NCBI GenBank assembly: GCA_902595065.1 | Contig: CACJOM010000002.1 | Span: 124,547-188,546, forward strand | DNA: 64,000 nt | From: an uncultured SAR86 cluster bacterium | GTDB taxonomy: Bacteria; Pseudomonadota; Gammaproteobacteria; Magnimaribacterales; D2472 | Direction: 5' to 3' | In this document: one piece after another, positions 38,039 through 47,179 of the stretch | How the letters are laid out: each line of letters starts with the position of its first letter | How positions within the stretch are numbered: the stretch's first letter is position 1 | Notes under the pieces: generated by a model | The model's database searches: none | Seen by the model: the letters and a program-made list of their open reading frames with translations, nothing else | Told to the model about the DNA's origin: nothing | Made by a program: the position numbers and the translations under genes

Positions 38039-38233
38039 TTATCTATGTGAGTCTGTGTAAGGTAATAAGGCTAAAAATCTGGCAATCTTAATTGCTTTTG
38101 TTAGTTTTCTCTGCTCTGAAGCACTTATATTGGAAACTCTTGCAGGTATGATCTTTCCAGTCTCAGTAATATACTTTTTGAGAAGATCAACATTCTTGTA
38201 ATTAAAATTTTTGTTATTTGATTCAGTCATCAT
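38039..38233 (-). CDS. rpsR: 30S ribosomal protein S18 (short N-terminus)
   Basis: S18 forms a pair with S6 on the 30S platform. The 64 residues keep the core [20 protein letters not shown] and [17 protein letters not shown]. coli S18 has 75 residues; the basic N-terminus is shortened and the early CxxC-like residues are absent. It overlaps rpsF by 4 nt. priB, usually found between rpsF and rpsR in enterics, is absent. Confidence 0.95.
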   Translation of the reverse strand: MMTESNNKNFNYKNVDLLKKYITETGKIIPARVSNISASEQRKLTKAIKIARFLALLPYTDSHR

Positions 38234-38670
38234 TCACCATCCTTTATGTCTTCTTTGTTAACTGATTCATCAGCATCATTTTTTTCTTCTGATGAAGATT
38301 GCTCTTTCTCTTGAATCTTCTCTTCTTCTTGAGGTGCTTTTTTTGCCTCCCTTGATTCTATAAGTAACAATGAATCCTCTAAGGATGGAGAGTCAACTTT
38401 TAATAAAAGGTGACGTATCACAGAGGTATCATATTTTAATTTAGATTCAAGCTCTAAAGCAGACTCTGATGGGCCTTCTAATTGCAATATAGCGTAATGA
38501 CCTTTATTGTGATTAAGAATGCTATAGGCTAACTGTCTACGACCAATATTCTCAATTTTGTTAATTTTGAGATTAATATCAGTTAAGGTTTTTTCAAACT
38601 TATTTTGAAATTCGTCGAACTTAGTGGATAAGTCAGGATTGAGTATCAGTGTTAATTCGTAATTATTCAT
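38230..38670 (-). CDS. rpsF: 30S ribosomal protein S6
   Basis: S6 binds S18 and the central 16S domain. The 146 residues open with [15 protein letters not shown] and include [20 protein letters not shown] and the conserved [13 protein letters not shown] strand. The C-terminus is a long charged tail rich in Glu, Lys and Ser (last 35 residues), which resembles the E. coli polyglutamate-modified tail but is longer. First of the S6-S18-L9 operon, 80 nt after ftsA. Confidence 0.97.
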   Translation of the reverse strand: MNNYELTLILNPDLSTKFDEFQNKFEKTLTDINLKINKIENIGRRQLAYSILNHNKGHYAILQLEGPSESALELESKLKYDTSVIRHLLLKVDSPSLEDSLLLIESREAKKAPQEEEKIQEKEQSSSEEKNDADESVNKEDIKDGE

Positions 38671-38750
38671 TTTTTTCCTTATGAGTTAATAGATTTTTTG
38701 ATTATCAAAAAACCAAGGAGCGTGAATTCTAAGTCAAATACATCCAGCAA

Positions 38751-39980
38751 TCAATAATTATTTTTTAAGAAACCAAATGCTTTATCAAAAAAGCTTTTAT
38801 TATTTTCTAAGGTATACCCTTGCTTAATTTGATCAAAACCAAAACCAACCAAGCCCAAGGCGGTAGCGTATATTGGATTTTTTAATACAGCCTCCATTCC
38901 ATTAAATTTTTCTGGAATTCCCAGTCTTACACTGGTTTGAAAGATAGACTCAGCCAAAGCAACAGCCCCTTCCATTTTTGAAGTGCCGCCTGTAAGAACA
39001 ATCCCTGCAGGAATTTTATTTTCAAAACCATTGCGTTTAATTTCTGCTTTTACTAAATCAAAAAGCTCAACATATCTTGGTTCAATAATTTCAGCCAATG
39101 ATCGCCTTGATAAATCCTCAGGTGGCCTTCCTCCAACTCTCATTACCTCTAGAGTTTCTCCATCCTGAGTAAGCTCTGCCGCTGCACAACCATGCTTTTG
39201 CTTAATATCTTCTGCTTGAGCAGTAGGAGTTCTTAATGCAACTGCTATATCACTGGTTACTTGATCGCCTGCTATGGGAATAACTCCAGTAAATGATATT
39301 GAACCTGAATTAAATACTGCGATATCTGTGGTGCCTCCCCCTATATCCACTAAACACACCCCAAGTTCTTTTTCATCCTCTGATAATACAGAATAAGAGC
39401 TTGCTAACTGCTCTAAAACAAAGCCATCTACACCTATTCCACATCGCTTAACGCACTTTTCTATATTTTGAATAGCATTATTAGCGCAAGTTACTAAATG
39501 CACGTGAGATTCTAGTCTTACACCAGACATTCCAAGTGGCTCTCTAATAGAGTCTTGATTATCAATAACATATTCTTGAGGAAGAACATGAAGTACTCTT
39601 TGATCTGATGGAATTGCAACTGCTTGCGCTGCTTCGATAACTCTATCTATATCACTAGCCTCAACTTCCTTATCTTTGATACCTACTATTCCATGAGAGT
39701 TCAAACTTCGAATATGATTACCTGCAATCCCAACATATACATTTTTGATTTTGCCTTCAAATGATGCCTGAGCCTGGTCAATAGATTTTTGAATTGCGTC
39801 TGTGGTTGCATCAATATTTACAACAACTCCTTTTTTCAGACCACTGGATGGATAAGATCCCATCGATACTACTTCTAGTGAATGTTGATCAACATACTTA
39901 CCAATAATGCATACAACCTTTGATGTTCCAATGTCTAATCCAACAACATAGTCAGAATCTTTTGTACCGTTATTTGCCAT
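38751..39980 (-). CDS. ftsA: Cell division protein FtsA
   Basis: FtsA is the actin-like tether that joins FtsZ to the membrane and recruits the divisome. The 409 residues show VGLDIGTSKVVCIIGK (phosphate 1), the SHS2-type 1C domain (LPQEYVIDNQDSIREP), LVDIGGGTTDIAVF (phosphate 2) and IVLTGGTSKMEG. The C-terminal amphipathic helix SFFDKAFGFLKNNY fits membrane attachment. ftsZ, which normally follows at once, is not here; the dcw cluster ends with ftsA. It overlaps ftsQ by 11 nt. Confidence 0.97.
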   Translation of the reverse strand: MANNGTKDSDYVVGLDIGTSKVVCIIGKYVDQHSLEVVSMGSYPSSGLKKGVVVNIDATTDAIQKSIDQAQASFEGKIKNVYVGIAGNHIRSLNSHGIVGIKDKEVEASDIDRVIEAAQAVAIPSDQRVLHVLPQEYVIDNQDSIREPLGMSGVRLESHVHLVTCANNAIQNIEKCVKRCGIGVDGFVLEQLASSYSVLSEDEKELGVCLVDIGGGTTDIAVFNSGSISFTGVIPIAGDQVTSDIAVALRTPTAQAEDIKQKHGCAAAELTQDGETLEVMRVGGRPPEDLSRRSLAEIIEPRYVELFDLVKAEIKRNGFENKIPAGIVLTGGTSKMEGAVALAESIFQTSVRLGIPEKFNGMEAVLKNPIYATALGLVGFGFDQIKQGYTLENNKSFFDKAFGFLKNNY

Positions 39981-40617
39981 AATTTAAAGCCGCTCCATCT
40001 CTGTATCTTAAATCAATAATACTAGGAGTTAAGTTTTTTTCGAAAATATATTTTAATGTTAATGAAAGTTTCTCAAATGTTTTGTAAGAGAGATTAGAAC
40101 CCATATTGATGCGCAAATTATCTCTAGTCTTAAAATACCAACCCTCTGCTTCAGTATAAGTAACAGAAGAAATTTTTAAATTAAAAGCTTCGGCAACTTC
40201 GTAAATCTGTTTTTCAACTATTAACCATTCTGCAACCAATTCAATTGGGGTATATAGATGCAATAAATCAGGATGCTCTCCAAAATACAAAAATTTACTT
40301 AAATTTTTATCCAAATAAAACTGTTCTTGCCAAATATATTTTGGTTCTTTTGATTCAATGAATATTTGCAAAGGTTTGAAAGCATTTTTTTTTATCAAGA
40401 AAGAATTTATCCAGTTTTGGTTATTTAAAAATTCAGAAAGGTTTTTATATGCATTTATATCCCCTAAGGCCATTAGAAGCTTCGCCTCTTGCTCTAAAAA
40501 TTGAGGATTCTCAAAAAATACGATTGCCTTTTTATTGGAAATATCTGCACATCCAAGAAAAATATTGGCTATAAGAAAAAGTAATAAAAATCTAGTTTTT
40601 AGCATTAAGAATTTCAT
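39970..40617 (-). CDS. ftsQ: Cell division protein FtsQ, divergent short form
   Basis: FtsQ carries a POTRA and a beta domain in the periplasm and gathers FtsB and FtsL. The 215 residues (E. coli 276) have a hydrophobic start and YKNLSEFLNNQNWINSF, IFIESKEPKYIWQEQF, the end of a POTRA domain and its continuation. The hydrophobic segment ends in FLGC (Cys23), a lipobox-like site not expected in FtsQ, which normally keeps an uncleaved membrane helix. An ATG at codon 5 may be the start. Order ddl-ftsQ-ftsA supports the name more than the sequence alone. Confidence 0.8.
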   Translation of the reverse strand: MKFLMLKTRFLLLFLIANIFLGCADISNKKAIVFFENPQFLEQEAKLLMALGDINAYKNLSEFLNNQNWINSFLIKKNAFKPLQIFIESKEPKYIWQEQFYLDKNLSKFLYFGEHPDLLHLYTPIELVAEWLIVEKQIYEVAEAFNLKISSVTYTEAEGWYFKTRDNLRINMGSNLSYKTFEKLSLTLKYIFEKNLTPSIIDLRYRDGAALNYGK

Positions 40618-41509
40618 TTACAAGCTCATCATATGATAAGCCAATTGATTCTGCTGACTTAGGAAATAAACTGTGAGATGTCATGCCAGGAACTGTATTT
40701 ACCTCAAGAACATAAAAGTTTTGATTGCTATCTTGCATAAGATCTACTCTTAACCAACCTCTAGCTTGGACGATATCAAGTGTTTTTAAGCAAATCTGTT
40801 CAAGCTCCATTTTCTTTTTATCAGAAATTATGAATTCATTTAGTTCAGTATCATCATTGACATACTTGGCATTAAAATTATAGAAAGATTCTTTAGTTAT
40901 TATCTCTACTGGCGTTAAACATTTTCCGTTAAGAATAGGAACGGTGAGTTCTTTAAAATCTATACTTTCTTCAAATATGAATTGTCTTTCTGCATCTAAG
41001 CTATCCGTAATAGCTTTTTTGAGATCATCATTAGTTGATAATTTAAAAACATCTATACTTGACCCATCCTCTGCTGGCTTTAAAAAAATTTCATTGAATG
41101 GTCTGAATCGATCGAATATTGTGTCATCTAAATTACATTTGAATTCGTGCAAAGAAGGAACAGAAATCCAATTTGGCGTCGAAATGTTATTTTCTCTTAA
41201 GATTTTTTTAAAGGTATCTTTATTCCAAGTATTTTTACAAGCTTCATACCCACTTCCAGAGTATTGAAGATTATTTTGTTGTAAAAACTTTTGCAGTTCG
41301 CCTGACTCTCCATCCTTTCCATGGAGTGCAATAAAAATAAAATCTTCTTGCAAAAATTTTTCAGGTGAAAACTCACTTGGATAATCAATTAATTCAGCTT
41401 CATAGCCCAAATTTTTAACTGATTGAAATACATATTTACCACTTTCCAGGGATACGCTTCGTTCGGATGACTCTCCACCATACAAAACTGTAACTTTTTT
41501 TATTGCCAC
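40592..41509 (-). CDS. ddl: D-alanine--D-alanine ligase
   Basis: Ddl joins two D-alanines for the peptidoglycan stem. The 305 residues have VLYGGESSERSVSLESG, ALHGKDGESGELQ, FLKPAEDGSS (ATP-grasp) and WLRVDLMQDSNQNFYVLEVNTVPGM cut by shorter motifs such as EVNTVPGMT. The start is GTG, overlapping murC by 10 nt. It overlaps ftsQ by 26 nt. It is the ddlB position of the dcw cluster. Confidence 0.96.
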   Translation of the reverse strand: MAIKKVTVLYGGESSERSVSLESGKYVFQSVKNLGYEAELIDYPSEFSPEKFLQEDFIFIALHGKDGESGELQKFLQQNNLQYSGSGYEACKNTWNKDTFKKILRENNISTPNWISVPSLHEFKCNLDDTIFDRFRPFNEIFLKPAEDGSSIDVFKLSTNDDLKKAITDSLDAERQFIFEESIDFKELTVPILNGKCLTPVEIITKESFYNFNAKYVNDDTELNEFIISDKKKMELEQICLKTLDIVQARGWLRVDLMQDSNQNFYVLEVNTVPGMTSHSLFPKSAESIGLSYDELVNEILNAKN

Positions 41510-42891
41510 TTATCTTTAATCTTTTTATTCAATTTTGATATAGTTCCAGCGCCCTGTGTAATTAAAATTGAGAAATTTTTATAATTTGATTCCAGCCACA
41601 CTAAGGGGTCAGACTTTCCAATATATTCGGCATTTTCATGCTTTTTAGCTATCTCAGAAATTAATTTTTTTGAAGAGATTCCTTTAATTGGTTTTTCACT
41701 GGCAGGATATATATCCAAAAGCAATAAACTATCTACTTGAGAGAGCACTTGAACAAAATCATTGAAAAGTTGTTGAGTCCTGGTATATCTATGTGGCTCA
41801 AAAATCATGCATATTTTCTTACGAGGAAATTTTTGGCGTATTGCCTGAATCGTTGCTGAAATTTCGACAGGATGATGGCCATAATCATCTATTAAGATTC
41901 GAGACTGATCAAATAAATTAAGTTTTGAAATTTCAAACCTTCTGCCTACACCTTGAAAATCATTTAATCCCTTAGAAATATTCTTTATTGAGATATTTTC
42001 TTCGATGGCCACACAAATAGCTGCAGTAACATTATATAGATTATGTTTGCCACTTAAATTAGTAGAAAATTTGTAGCTTTTTTTATTGCTATGATCTGTT
42101 ATTTGAAATTTTTGAACACCGTTTATTAATTTTATATCAGTTATTTGAAATCTATTTTTTGCACTAAAACCAAATGTTATTTGTCTTCTATGGATATTTT
42201 TAGAAATTTTACGAATGTTTGGGTCATCTAAATTAAGCAAGATATAACCATAAAAAGGTAAATTTTCTGCAAAACTTACAAAAGACTGATTTAATTTTTC
42301 TTGATTTGATTCATAAAAATCTAAATGATCATTATCTATATTTGTAACCACAGCAATATCAGGCTGAAGATGAAGAAATGATCCATCACTTTCATCAGCC
42401 TCTACTATAATATAGTTACCCTCCCCAAGGTTAGAACTTCTACCTACGCTTAATACTTGACCACCAATAACATAAGTAGGACTTAAATTTGCTGCATTAA
42501 AGATGCTTGCAACTATGCTTGTTGTAGAAGTCTTGCCGTGACTTCCAGCAATTGCAATACTTCGGTATGGTTTCATTAAAGTTCCAAGCATCTCAGCCCT
42601 TGGGATAATTGTTAATCCAGATTTCTTTGCATAAGAGAGCTCAGGATTTCTCTTAGATATTGCAGATGAAGCAACAACTAAATTAGCATTCTTAACAAGC
42701 CGCGGTTCGTGGCCAATTTGGACTTTAGCACCAAGTTTTTTTAACTCCTTTAACTCATCTGTTATAACAAGATCTGAACCTGTGACTTTAAAACCTCGTT
42801 TTTGTAAAATCGTAGCAACCCCAATCATTCCAGAGCCACCAATCCCGATCATATGAATTTTTTTAAATTTTTGAAATCCTAAAGCTGTCAT
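41500..42891 (-). CDS. murC: UDP-N-acetylmuramate--L-alanine ligase
   Basis: MurC adds the first L-alanine to UDP-MurNAc. The 463 residues contain HMIGIGGSGMIGVA (UDP site), the ATP loop AGSHGKTSTT, VEADESDGSF, HLDFYESNQ and DDYGHHPVEISATI. Length is normal (E. coli 491). It is 6 nt after murG and overlaps ddl. Confidence 0.97.
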   Translation of the reverse strand: MTALGFQKFKKIHMIGIGGSGMIGVATILQKRGFKVTGSDLVITDELKELKKLGAKVQIGHEPRLVKNANLVVASSAISKRNPELSYAKKSGLTIIPRAEMLGTLMKPYRSIAIAGSHGKTSTTSIVASIFNAANLSPTYVIGGQVLSVGRSSNLGEGNYIIVEADESDGSFLHLQPDIAVVTNIDNDHLDFYESNQEKLNQSFVSFAENLPFYGYILLNLDDPNIRKISKNIHRRQITFGFSAKNRFQITDIKLINGVQKFQITDHSNKKSYKFSTNLSGKHNLYNVTAAICVAIEENISIKNISKGLNDFQGVGRRFEISKLNLFDQSRILIDDYGHHPVEISATIQAIRQKFPRKKICMIFEPHRYTRTQQLFNDFVQVLSQVDSLLLLDIYPASEKPIKGISSKKLISEIAKKHENAEYIGKSDPLVWLESNYKNFSILITQGAGTISKLNKKIKDKWQ

Positions 42892-42897
42892 AAATTT

Positions 42898-43929
42898 TTA
42901 AAATTTTAAGATTGAACTTAACATTGTTCCTGCGGCTTGAAAATGATTTAAATTATTCTCTGTCTCCGACCACTTCAAATAAATCTTTTGCTCAATGATA
43001 TGTTTAAGTTTTTTAGAAAGGGATTCATTAGATTCAAACTCATTATGAATCAATCCCATACCTAAATCTGAGATATACATAGCATTCAAAAGCTGATGAT
43101 TGTCAATTGAAGATGGCAATGGAATCATTAAAGACCCTCTTCTTAAGCTGATAGCCTCTGACAGAGAAAGCGCACCCGCTCTAGAAACAACAAAGTCTGA
43201 CCATAAAATTGCTTCATGAGGCGAATTATAAAACTCTTCTACCTCTGCAAAAATATTGGTCGAGTATAATTCTTTTATCCCAAAAGATTTTCCATTTCCA
43301 GATTGATGTTTTACTTCTAATGGTATTTCTAGTTCACTTAAAGCAATAGGTATATTTTTATTTATAAATTCAGAACCTTGACTCCCGCCTGTTACGTAGA
43401 TCCTTACCGGTTCATGATTGCGATTTTTGGAAAAGGATGATTCTAACTCTTTTATAGGATTTCCCACGAGGACCATTTTTTTTGTTACTGATTTATTAAT
43501 TGCAAATCCTAAAAAAATTATTTTTGAAAGCTTTGCCAGCAACTTGTTTGAGGTACCCATAATTGCATTTTGCTCATGTAAGAAAAGAGGTTTTCTGCAA
43601 ATCCATGCTGATAAACCAACTGGCAATGAAATATATCCTCCAAAGCAAACGACATAATCAATATTATTTTTTTGAATATAAAAAATACTTTTAAAAATTG
43701 AGGCTACCAAGCCTATCAAAGAGGCAACTTTAAAAATTAAATTTTTCCCTCTAAAACCTTTCATTGGAATGGTGAAAAGTTTTATATTCTGAGGCAACAC
43801 TCTATTTTCTATACCAATTTTCGTTCCAATCCAAAGAACCTCATGATCGTTTTTGATGCATTCTCTTCCAAACTCTAGTGCTGGAAAAACATGCCCTCCG
43901 GTTCCTGCAGCAGAAATTAAAAATTTCAT
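42898..43929 (-). CDS. murG: UDP-GlcNAc:undecaprenyl-PP-MurNAc-pentapeptide GlcNAc transferase
   Basis: MurG adds GlcNAc to lipid I, giving lipid II at the inner face of the membrane. The 343 residues have AAGTGGHVFPAL near the start, LHEQNAIMGTSNKLLAK, VTGGSQGS, SRAGALSLSEAISL and LPSSIDNHQLLNA, all GT28 signatures. It overlaps ftsW by one base. Confidence 0.97.
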   Translation of the reverse strand: MKFLISAAGTGGHVFPALEFGRECIKNDHEVLWIGTKIGIENRVLPQNIKLFTIPMKGFRGKNLIFKVASLIGLVASIFKSIFYIQKNNIDYVVCFGGYISLPVGLSAWICRKPLFLHEQNAIMGTSNKLLAKLSKIIFLGFAINKSVTKKMVLVGNPIKELESSFSKNRNHEPVRIYVTGGSQGSEFINKNIPIALSELEIPLEVKHQSGNGKSFGIKELYSTNIFAEVEEFYNSPHEAILWSDFVVSRAGALSLSEAISLRRGSLMIPLPSSIDNHQLLNAMYISDLGMGLIHNEFESNESLSKKLKHIIEQKIYLKWSETENNLNHFQAAGTMLSSILKF

Positions 43930-45032
43930 TATTTTATCGTCTTATTTTCAAAATTAATTCTTAAAACTAGGCCCATTAAAAACATAAATAAAATTAAGCT
44001 TGTGCCCCCGTAACTTATAAAAGGTAGGGTTAACCCTTTTGTTGGCAAGATTCCAAGATTAACTCCTATATTGAATACTACTTGAATTGCTATCAAAATG
44101 CCTGCTCCAAAAGCAAGCAAGCCTTGAAATAGCTTACCTAACTCTAATGCCTTGATGGATGTTTTAAAAATCCCTAAAACTAACAAAGCAAATAAAAAAA
44201 TTACCATTAACCCTCCAACCAATCCAAACTCTTCAACAATTACAGCAAAAATAAAATCAGTATGTGGCTCAGGCAAATATAAATTTTTTTGCAAGCCATT
44301 TCCTAAACCTAAACCGAACCACTCCCCCCTCCCAATGCCTATTAGTGCATTTGATAGCTGCCAGCCGGGCCCATAAAAATTCTCAAATGGCTCAGTAAAT
44401 GAAATAAATCTTATGTACCTATAAGGCTCTAGGTATATAGCAACAGCAGCCAATGCCGCCATAAGTAAGATTAATAGAGAGAACTGCAAAAATGAAATGC
44501 CTGCAAAAAATAATATTGCAATCACCAAAGCTCCAATTACAAGCGTTGATCCAAGATCGGGTTGAGACATAATTAATATTCCGAAAAGAGCTAGGACAAC
44601 TAAAGGTCTAAAAAAACCTAATGAGGTGTTAATGTCGCTAAGTCTTCTAACGCAATAACCTGAAATATATATTACTAAAGCTAACTTGCTTACTTCAGAG
44701 GGTTGAATATTTATCGGGCCAATCCTAATCCACCTAAGACTTCCATTGACTTCTGTGCCCACACCAGGAAAGAAAAGCGCAACAAGCAAAATAAAAGAGC
44801 CTATTAGAATTACCCAATCTAATGTAAGAAATAAATTTGACGGGATACTTAGAGCAATAATTGTTGCAAAGACACCAATGACAAAAAAAATTATGTGCCT
44901 TGACGCAAAATGAAAAGGAGTCCCATAAATATCCTCAGAAACATAAATACTTGAGGATGCAACCATGACCAGTCCAATAAACAGCAAAGAAAAGTATGGA
45001 AGAATAATAAATATGTTGTCTCGATCAAGCAT
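43929..45032 (-). CDS. ftsW: Peptidoglycan glycosyltransferase FtsW
   Basis: FtsW is the SEDS-family glycan polymerase of the septum that works with FtsI. The 367 residues make about ten helices with the signature GSLRWIRIGPINIQPSEVSKLALV, MSQPDLGST, EPHTDFIFAVIVEEFGLVGG and PFISYGGTSLI. It is in standard dcw order after murD (8-nt overlap) and before murG. Confidence 0.97.
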   Translation of the reverse strand: MLDRDNIFIILPYFSLLFIGLVMVASSSIYVSEDIYGTPFHFASRHIIFFVIGVFATIIALSIPSNLFLTLDWVILIGSFILLVALFFPGVGTEVNGSLRWIRIGPINIQPSEVSKLALVIYISGYCVRRLSDINTSLGFFRPLVVLALFGILIMSQPDLGSTLVIGALVIAILFFAGISFLQFSLLILLMAALAAVAIYLEPYRYIRFISFTEPFENFYGPGWQLSNALIGIGRGEWFGLGLGNGLQKNLYLPEPHTDFIFAVIVEEFGLVGGLMVIFLFALLVLGIFKTSIKALELGKLFQGLLAFGAGILIAIQVVFNIGVNLGILPTKGLTLPFISYGGTSLILFMFLMGLVLRINFENKTIK

Positions 45033-46086
45033 TCAAACTCATTACTAGTTTTATAAAATGATCACCACGCTCTTCAAAGTTTTTATAATCTTGGCCGCTT
45101 GGATGCCCTGGTGAGAAAAGAATCTGGGTTTGAGAATCATAAGTTTCTTTAAATATGACTCTCATTAACGATGAAAGACCTTTATTCTTGAATACTATTT
45201 TTTCTGGATGAAATATTTTTCTTGATATTTCTTCTGCATGATTGCCAAAAATATAAACCTTTTTTGGACCAATAATTTTGTAGCTTTCATATTGCTCTTT
45301 ATCTGGATCTCCGCAAAGGATTAATACATAAGGGCTAGAAATTTTTTTTAATGCAAATTTTAGTGCGGTCAAATTAGTAGCCTTAGAATCATTGATGAAT
45401 ACCATTTGATTATGCGTTGTTATTCGCTGATACCTATGGGGCAAATCTTTTAGCTCAATATCTTGCACAGCGCTTTGAGGCTTTCCAACAATCATGGACC
45501 ATAGCTTAGCTGGATCAGACTCTTGCGTAACTTTTTTTGATTCTTTAATTCTATTTTTGGCTCTCTTGTACTCTGCAAAATTTCCATGATGATCAATATG
45601 ATCAGGAGAAATATTTAACAGAACTCCTAAATCTAACCGAATCTCTTTCATCTTCTCAAGTTGAAAGCTAGAAAGCTCAATTATTGAGTATCGACAAGAA
45701 TTGATATTATCTAGTACTGGGGTGCCAATATTTCCAACTAATTGAGATTCTTCTAAAAGTTGATGTAAATGATAGCAACAAGTACTTTTTCCATTAGTAC
45801 CGGTAATTCCAATCTTGAATGACTGGTCTTCTTGAAAAAAAATATCTATGTCAGTTAAATATGAGATGTTGTTAAATTCTCCATTTGCATAAATCTTCTT
45901 TATATTTATTCCAGGACTCAAATAAACCATCTCATAGGAATTTAATTTTTTTTGATTTGGCAATGTATTAAAGATATTAGGCCCTTTCACATTTTCGTCA
46001 TAGATTTCAAAAGCCTTGCCTTTTTTTTCTAAATACCTTCCTATGGATTGGCCTGTAACTCCATAACCAAAAATAAGGGATTTCAT
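45025..46086 (-). CDS. murD: UDP-N-acetylmuramoyl-L-alanine--D-glutamate ligase, central domain shortened
   Basis: MurD adds D-glutamate to UDP-MurNAc-L-Ala. The 353 residues keep the UDP domain start LIFGYGVTGQSIG, ATP loop GTNGKST, DHIDHHGN and the carbamylated-Lys motif AKNRI (176-180), LPHRY, INDSKATN and SPGHPSGQDYKNFEERG. E. coli MurD has 438 residues: about 65 of the central domain, between AKxRI and LPHR, including the HNxxN segment that contacts nucleotide, are missing in frame. No frameshift is seen and both ends overlap their neighbours normally. Activity is likely but untested. Confidence 0.92.
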   Translation of the reverse strand: MKSLIFGYGVTGQSIGRYLEKKGKAFEIYDENVKGPNIFNTLPNQKKLNSYEMVYLSPGINIKKIYANGEFNNISYLTDIDIFFQEDQSFKIGITGTNGKSTCCYHLHQLLEESQLVGNIGTPVLDNINSCRYSIIELSSFQLEKMKEIRLDLGVLLNISPDHIDHHGNFAEYKRAKNRIKESKKVTQESDPAKLWSMIVGKPQSAVQDIELKDLPHRYQRITTHNQMVFINDSKATNLTALKFALKKISSPYVLILCGDPDKEQYESYKIIGPKKVYIFGNHAEEISRKIFHPEKIVFKNKGLSSLMRVIFKETYDSQTQILFSPGHPSGQDYKNFEERGDHFIKLVMSLNA

Positions 46087-46092
46087 TGAGGA

Positions 46093-47178
46093 CTATCTTA
46101 ACTTTAAGGTTGCAAGTGCAAATAAAACAAGTACAAAAGTTATAATCCAAAATCGAACAATAACCTTTGGTTCGGCCCAACCTTTTAATTCAAAGTGGTG
46201 ATGAATAGGTGCCATCAAAAAGACTCGCTTACCTCTTAATTTATATGAGCCAACTTGGATAATAACGCTTAAAGTTTCCATCACAAAAACTCCTGCCATA
46301 ATTGCAAATACGATCTCATGTCTTATTAAAACTGCCAAGGTACCTAAAATTCCTCCAAGGGTTAAAGACCCTAAATCACCCATAAATATCTGAGCAGGGT
46401 ATGTGTTGTACCAAAGAAAGCCTATACCAGCGCCAATAAAGGCTCCACAAAATACAATTAACTCTCCACTAAGTGGGTTAAATGGGATGAATAAGTAATC
46501 AGAAATAATTAAGTTTCCAGATGCGTAAGCAATGAGACCAAGACCGCCAGCTATTAAAACTGAGGGCAAAATTGCAAGGCCATCTAGACCATCAGTTAAA
46601 TTAACTGCATTAGAGGACCCTATGATTACAAAAATGCTAATTAACAGAAAAATAAAAGGAGAAATTACAAATATATATTCTTTGTTGAATGGCAGAATAA
46701 AAATTTGTTCATTTCCGTTTGGAGAAACCTGCAACATAAATAACATTGCTAATAAAGCAAAAAGAAATTGCAAGATGAGCTTATATTTTCCTTTTAGCCC
46801 TTTTGAGTTTTTTTCCTTTATTTTTAACCAATCATCTAAAAATCCTAAAGAGCTAAATGAGACAGTAATGAATATGAGGATCCATATGTATGGATTTTGA
46901 AAATCTGACCAAAGCAACGTAGAAATAATTAATGAGAAAATAATAATTAAGCCCCCCATAGTTGGTGTTCCAGACTTTGCTAGATGCGACTCAGGTCCAT
47001 CCCTCCTGATTGATTGTGAGAATTGAATATTCGTTAAAAATCTAATAAGAGTTGGGCCAAGAAAAATGGACAGCATCAACGCCGTAAGAGTCCCCCCAAT
47101 AGTTCTGACAGTTAAATATCGCAGAACATCAAAGCCTGGATCATATGTCATTAACCAAGTACCAAATAATTCGATCAT
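46093..47178 (-). CDS. mraY: Phospho-N-acetylmuramoyl-pentapeptide-transferase
   Basis: MraY makes lipid I by moving phospho-MurNAc-pentapeptide onto undecaprenyl phosphate. The 361 residues form ten helices with SGTPTMGGLI, FLDDWLK with the catalytic Asp pair, NAVNLTDGLDGLA, and FMGDLGSLTLGG; MAPIHHHFELKGW is the His motif. Length and motifs match E. coli. It is 6 nt after murF. Confidence 0.98.
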   Translation of the reverse strand: MIELFGTWLMTYDPGFDVLRYLTVRTIGGTLTALMLSIFLGPTLIRFLTNIQFSQSIRRDGPESHLAKSGTPTMGGLIIIFSLIISTLLWSDFQNPYIWILIFITVSFSSLGFLDDWLKIKEKNSKGLKGKYKLILQFLFALLAMLFMLQVSPNGNEQIFILPFNKEYIFVISPFIFLLISIFVIIGSSNAVNLTDGLDGLAILPSVLIAGGLGLIAYASGNLIISDYLFIPFNPLSGELIVFCGAFIGAGIGFLWYNTYPAQIFMGDLGSLTLGGILGTLAVLIRHEIVFAIMAGVFVMETLSVIIQVGSYKLRGKRVFLMAPIHHHFELKGWAEPKVIVRFWIITFVLVLFALATLKLR

Positions 47179-47179
47179 A

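Noticed and set aside
38694..38712. Inverted repeat TTTTTTGA-TTA-TCAAAAAA between ftsA and rpsF, considered as a terminator
   Set aside because: Only one G:C pair in an 8-bp stem with a 3-nt loop; likely chance in AT-rich DNA, although the perfect symmetry was noted.
45025..46086. murD as a frameshifted pseudogene
   Set aside because: One uninterrupted frame keeps motifs on both sides of the missing part and overlaps ftsW normally, so an in-frame deletion is the better reading.
46532..46900. Plus-strand reading frame of 122 codons inside mraY
   Set aside because: Antisense shadow of mraY membrane helices with no start signals.
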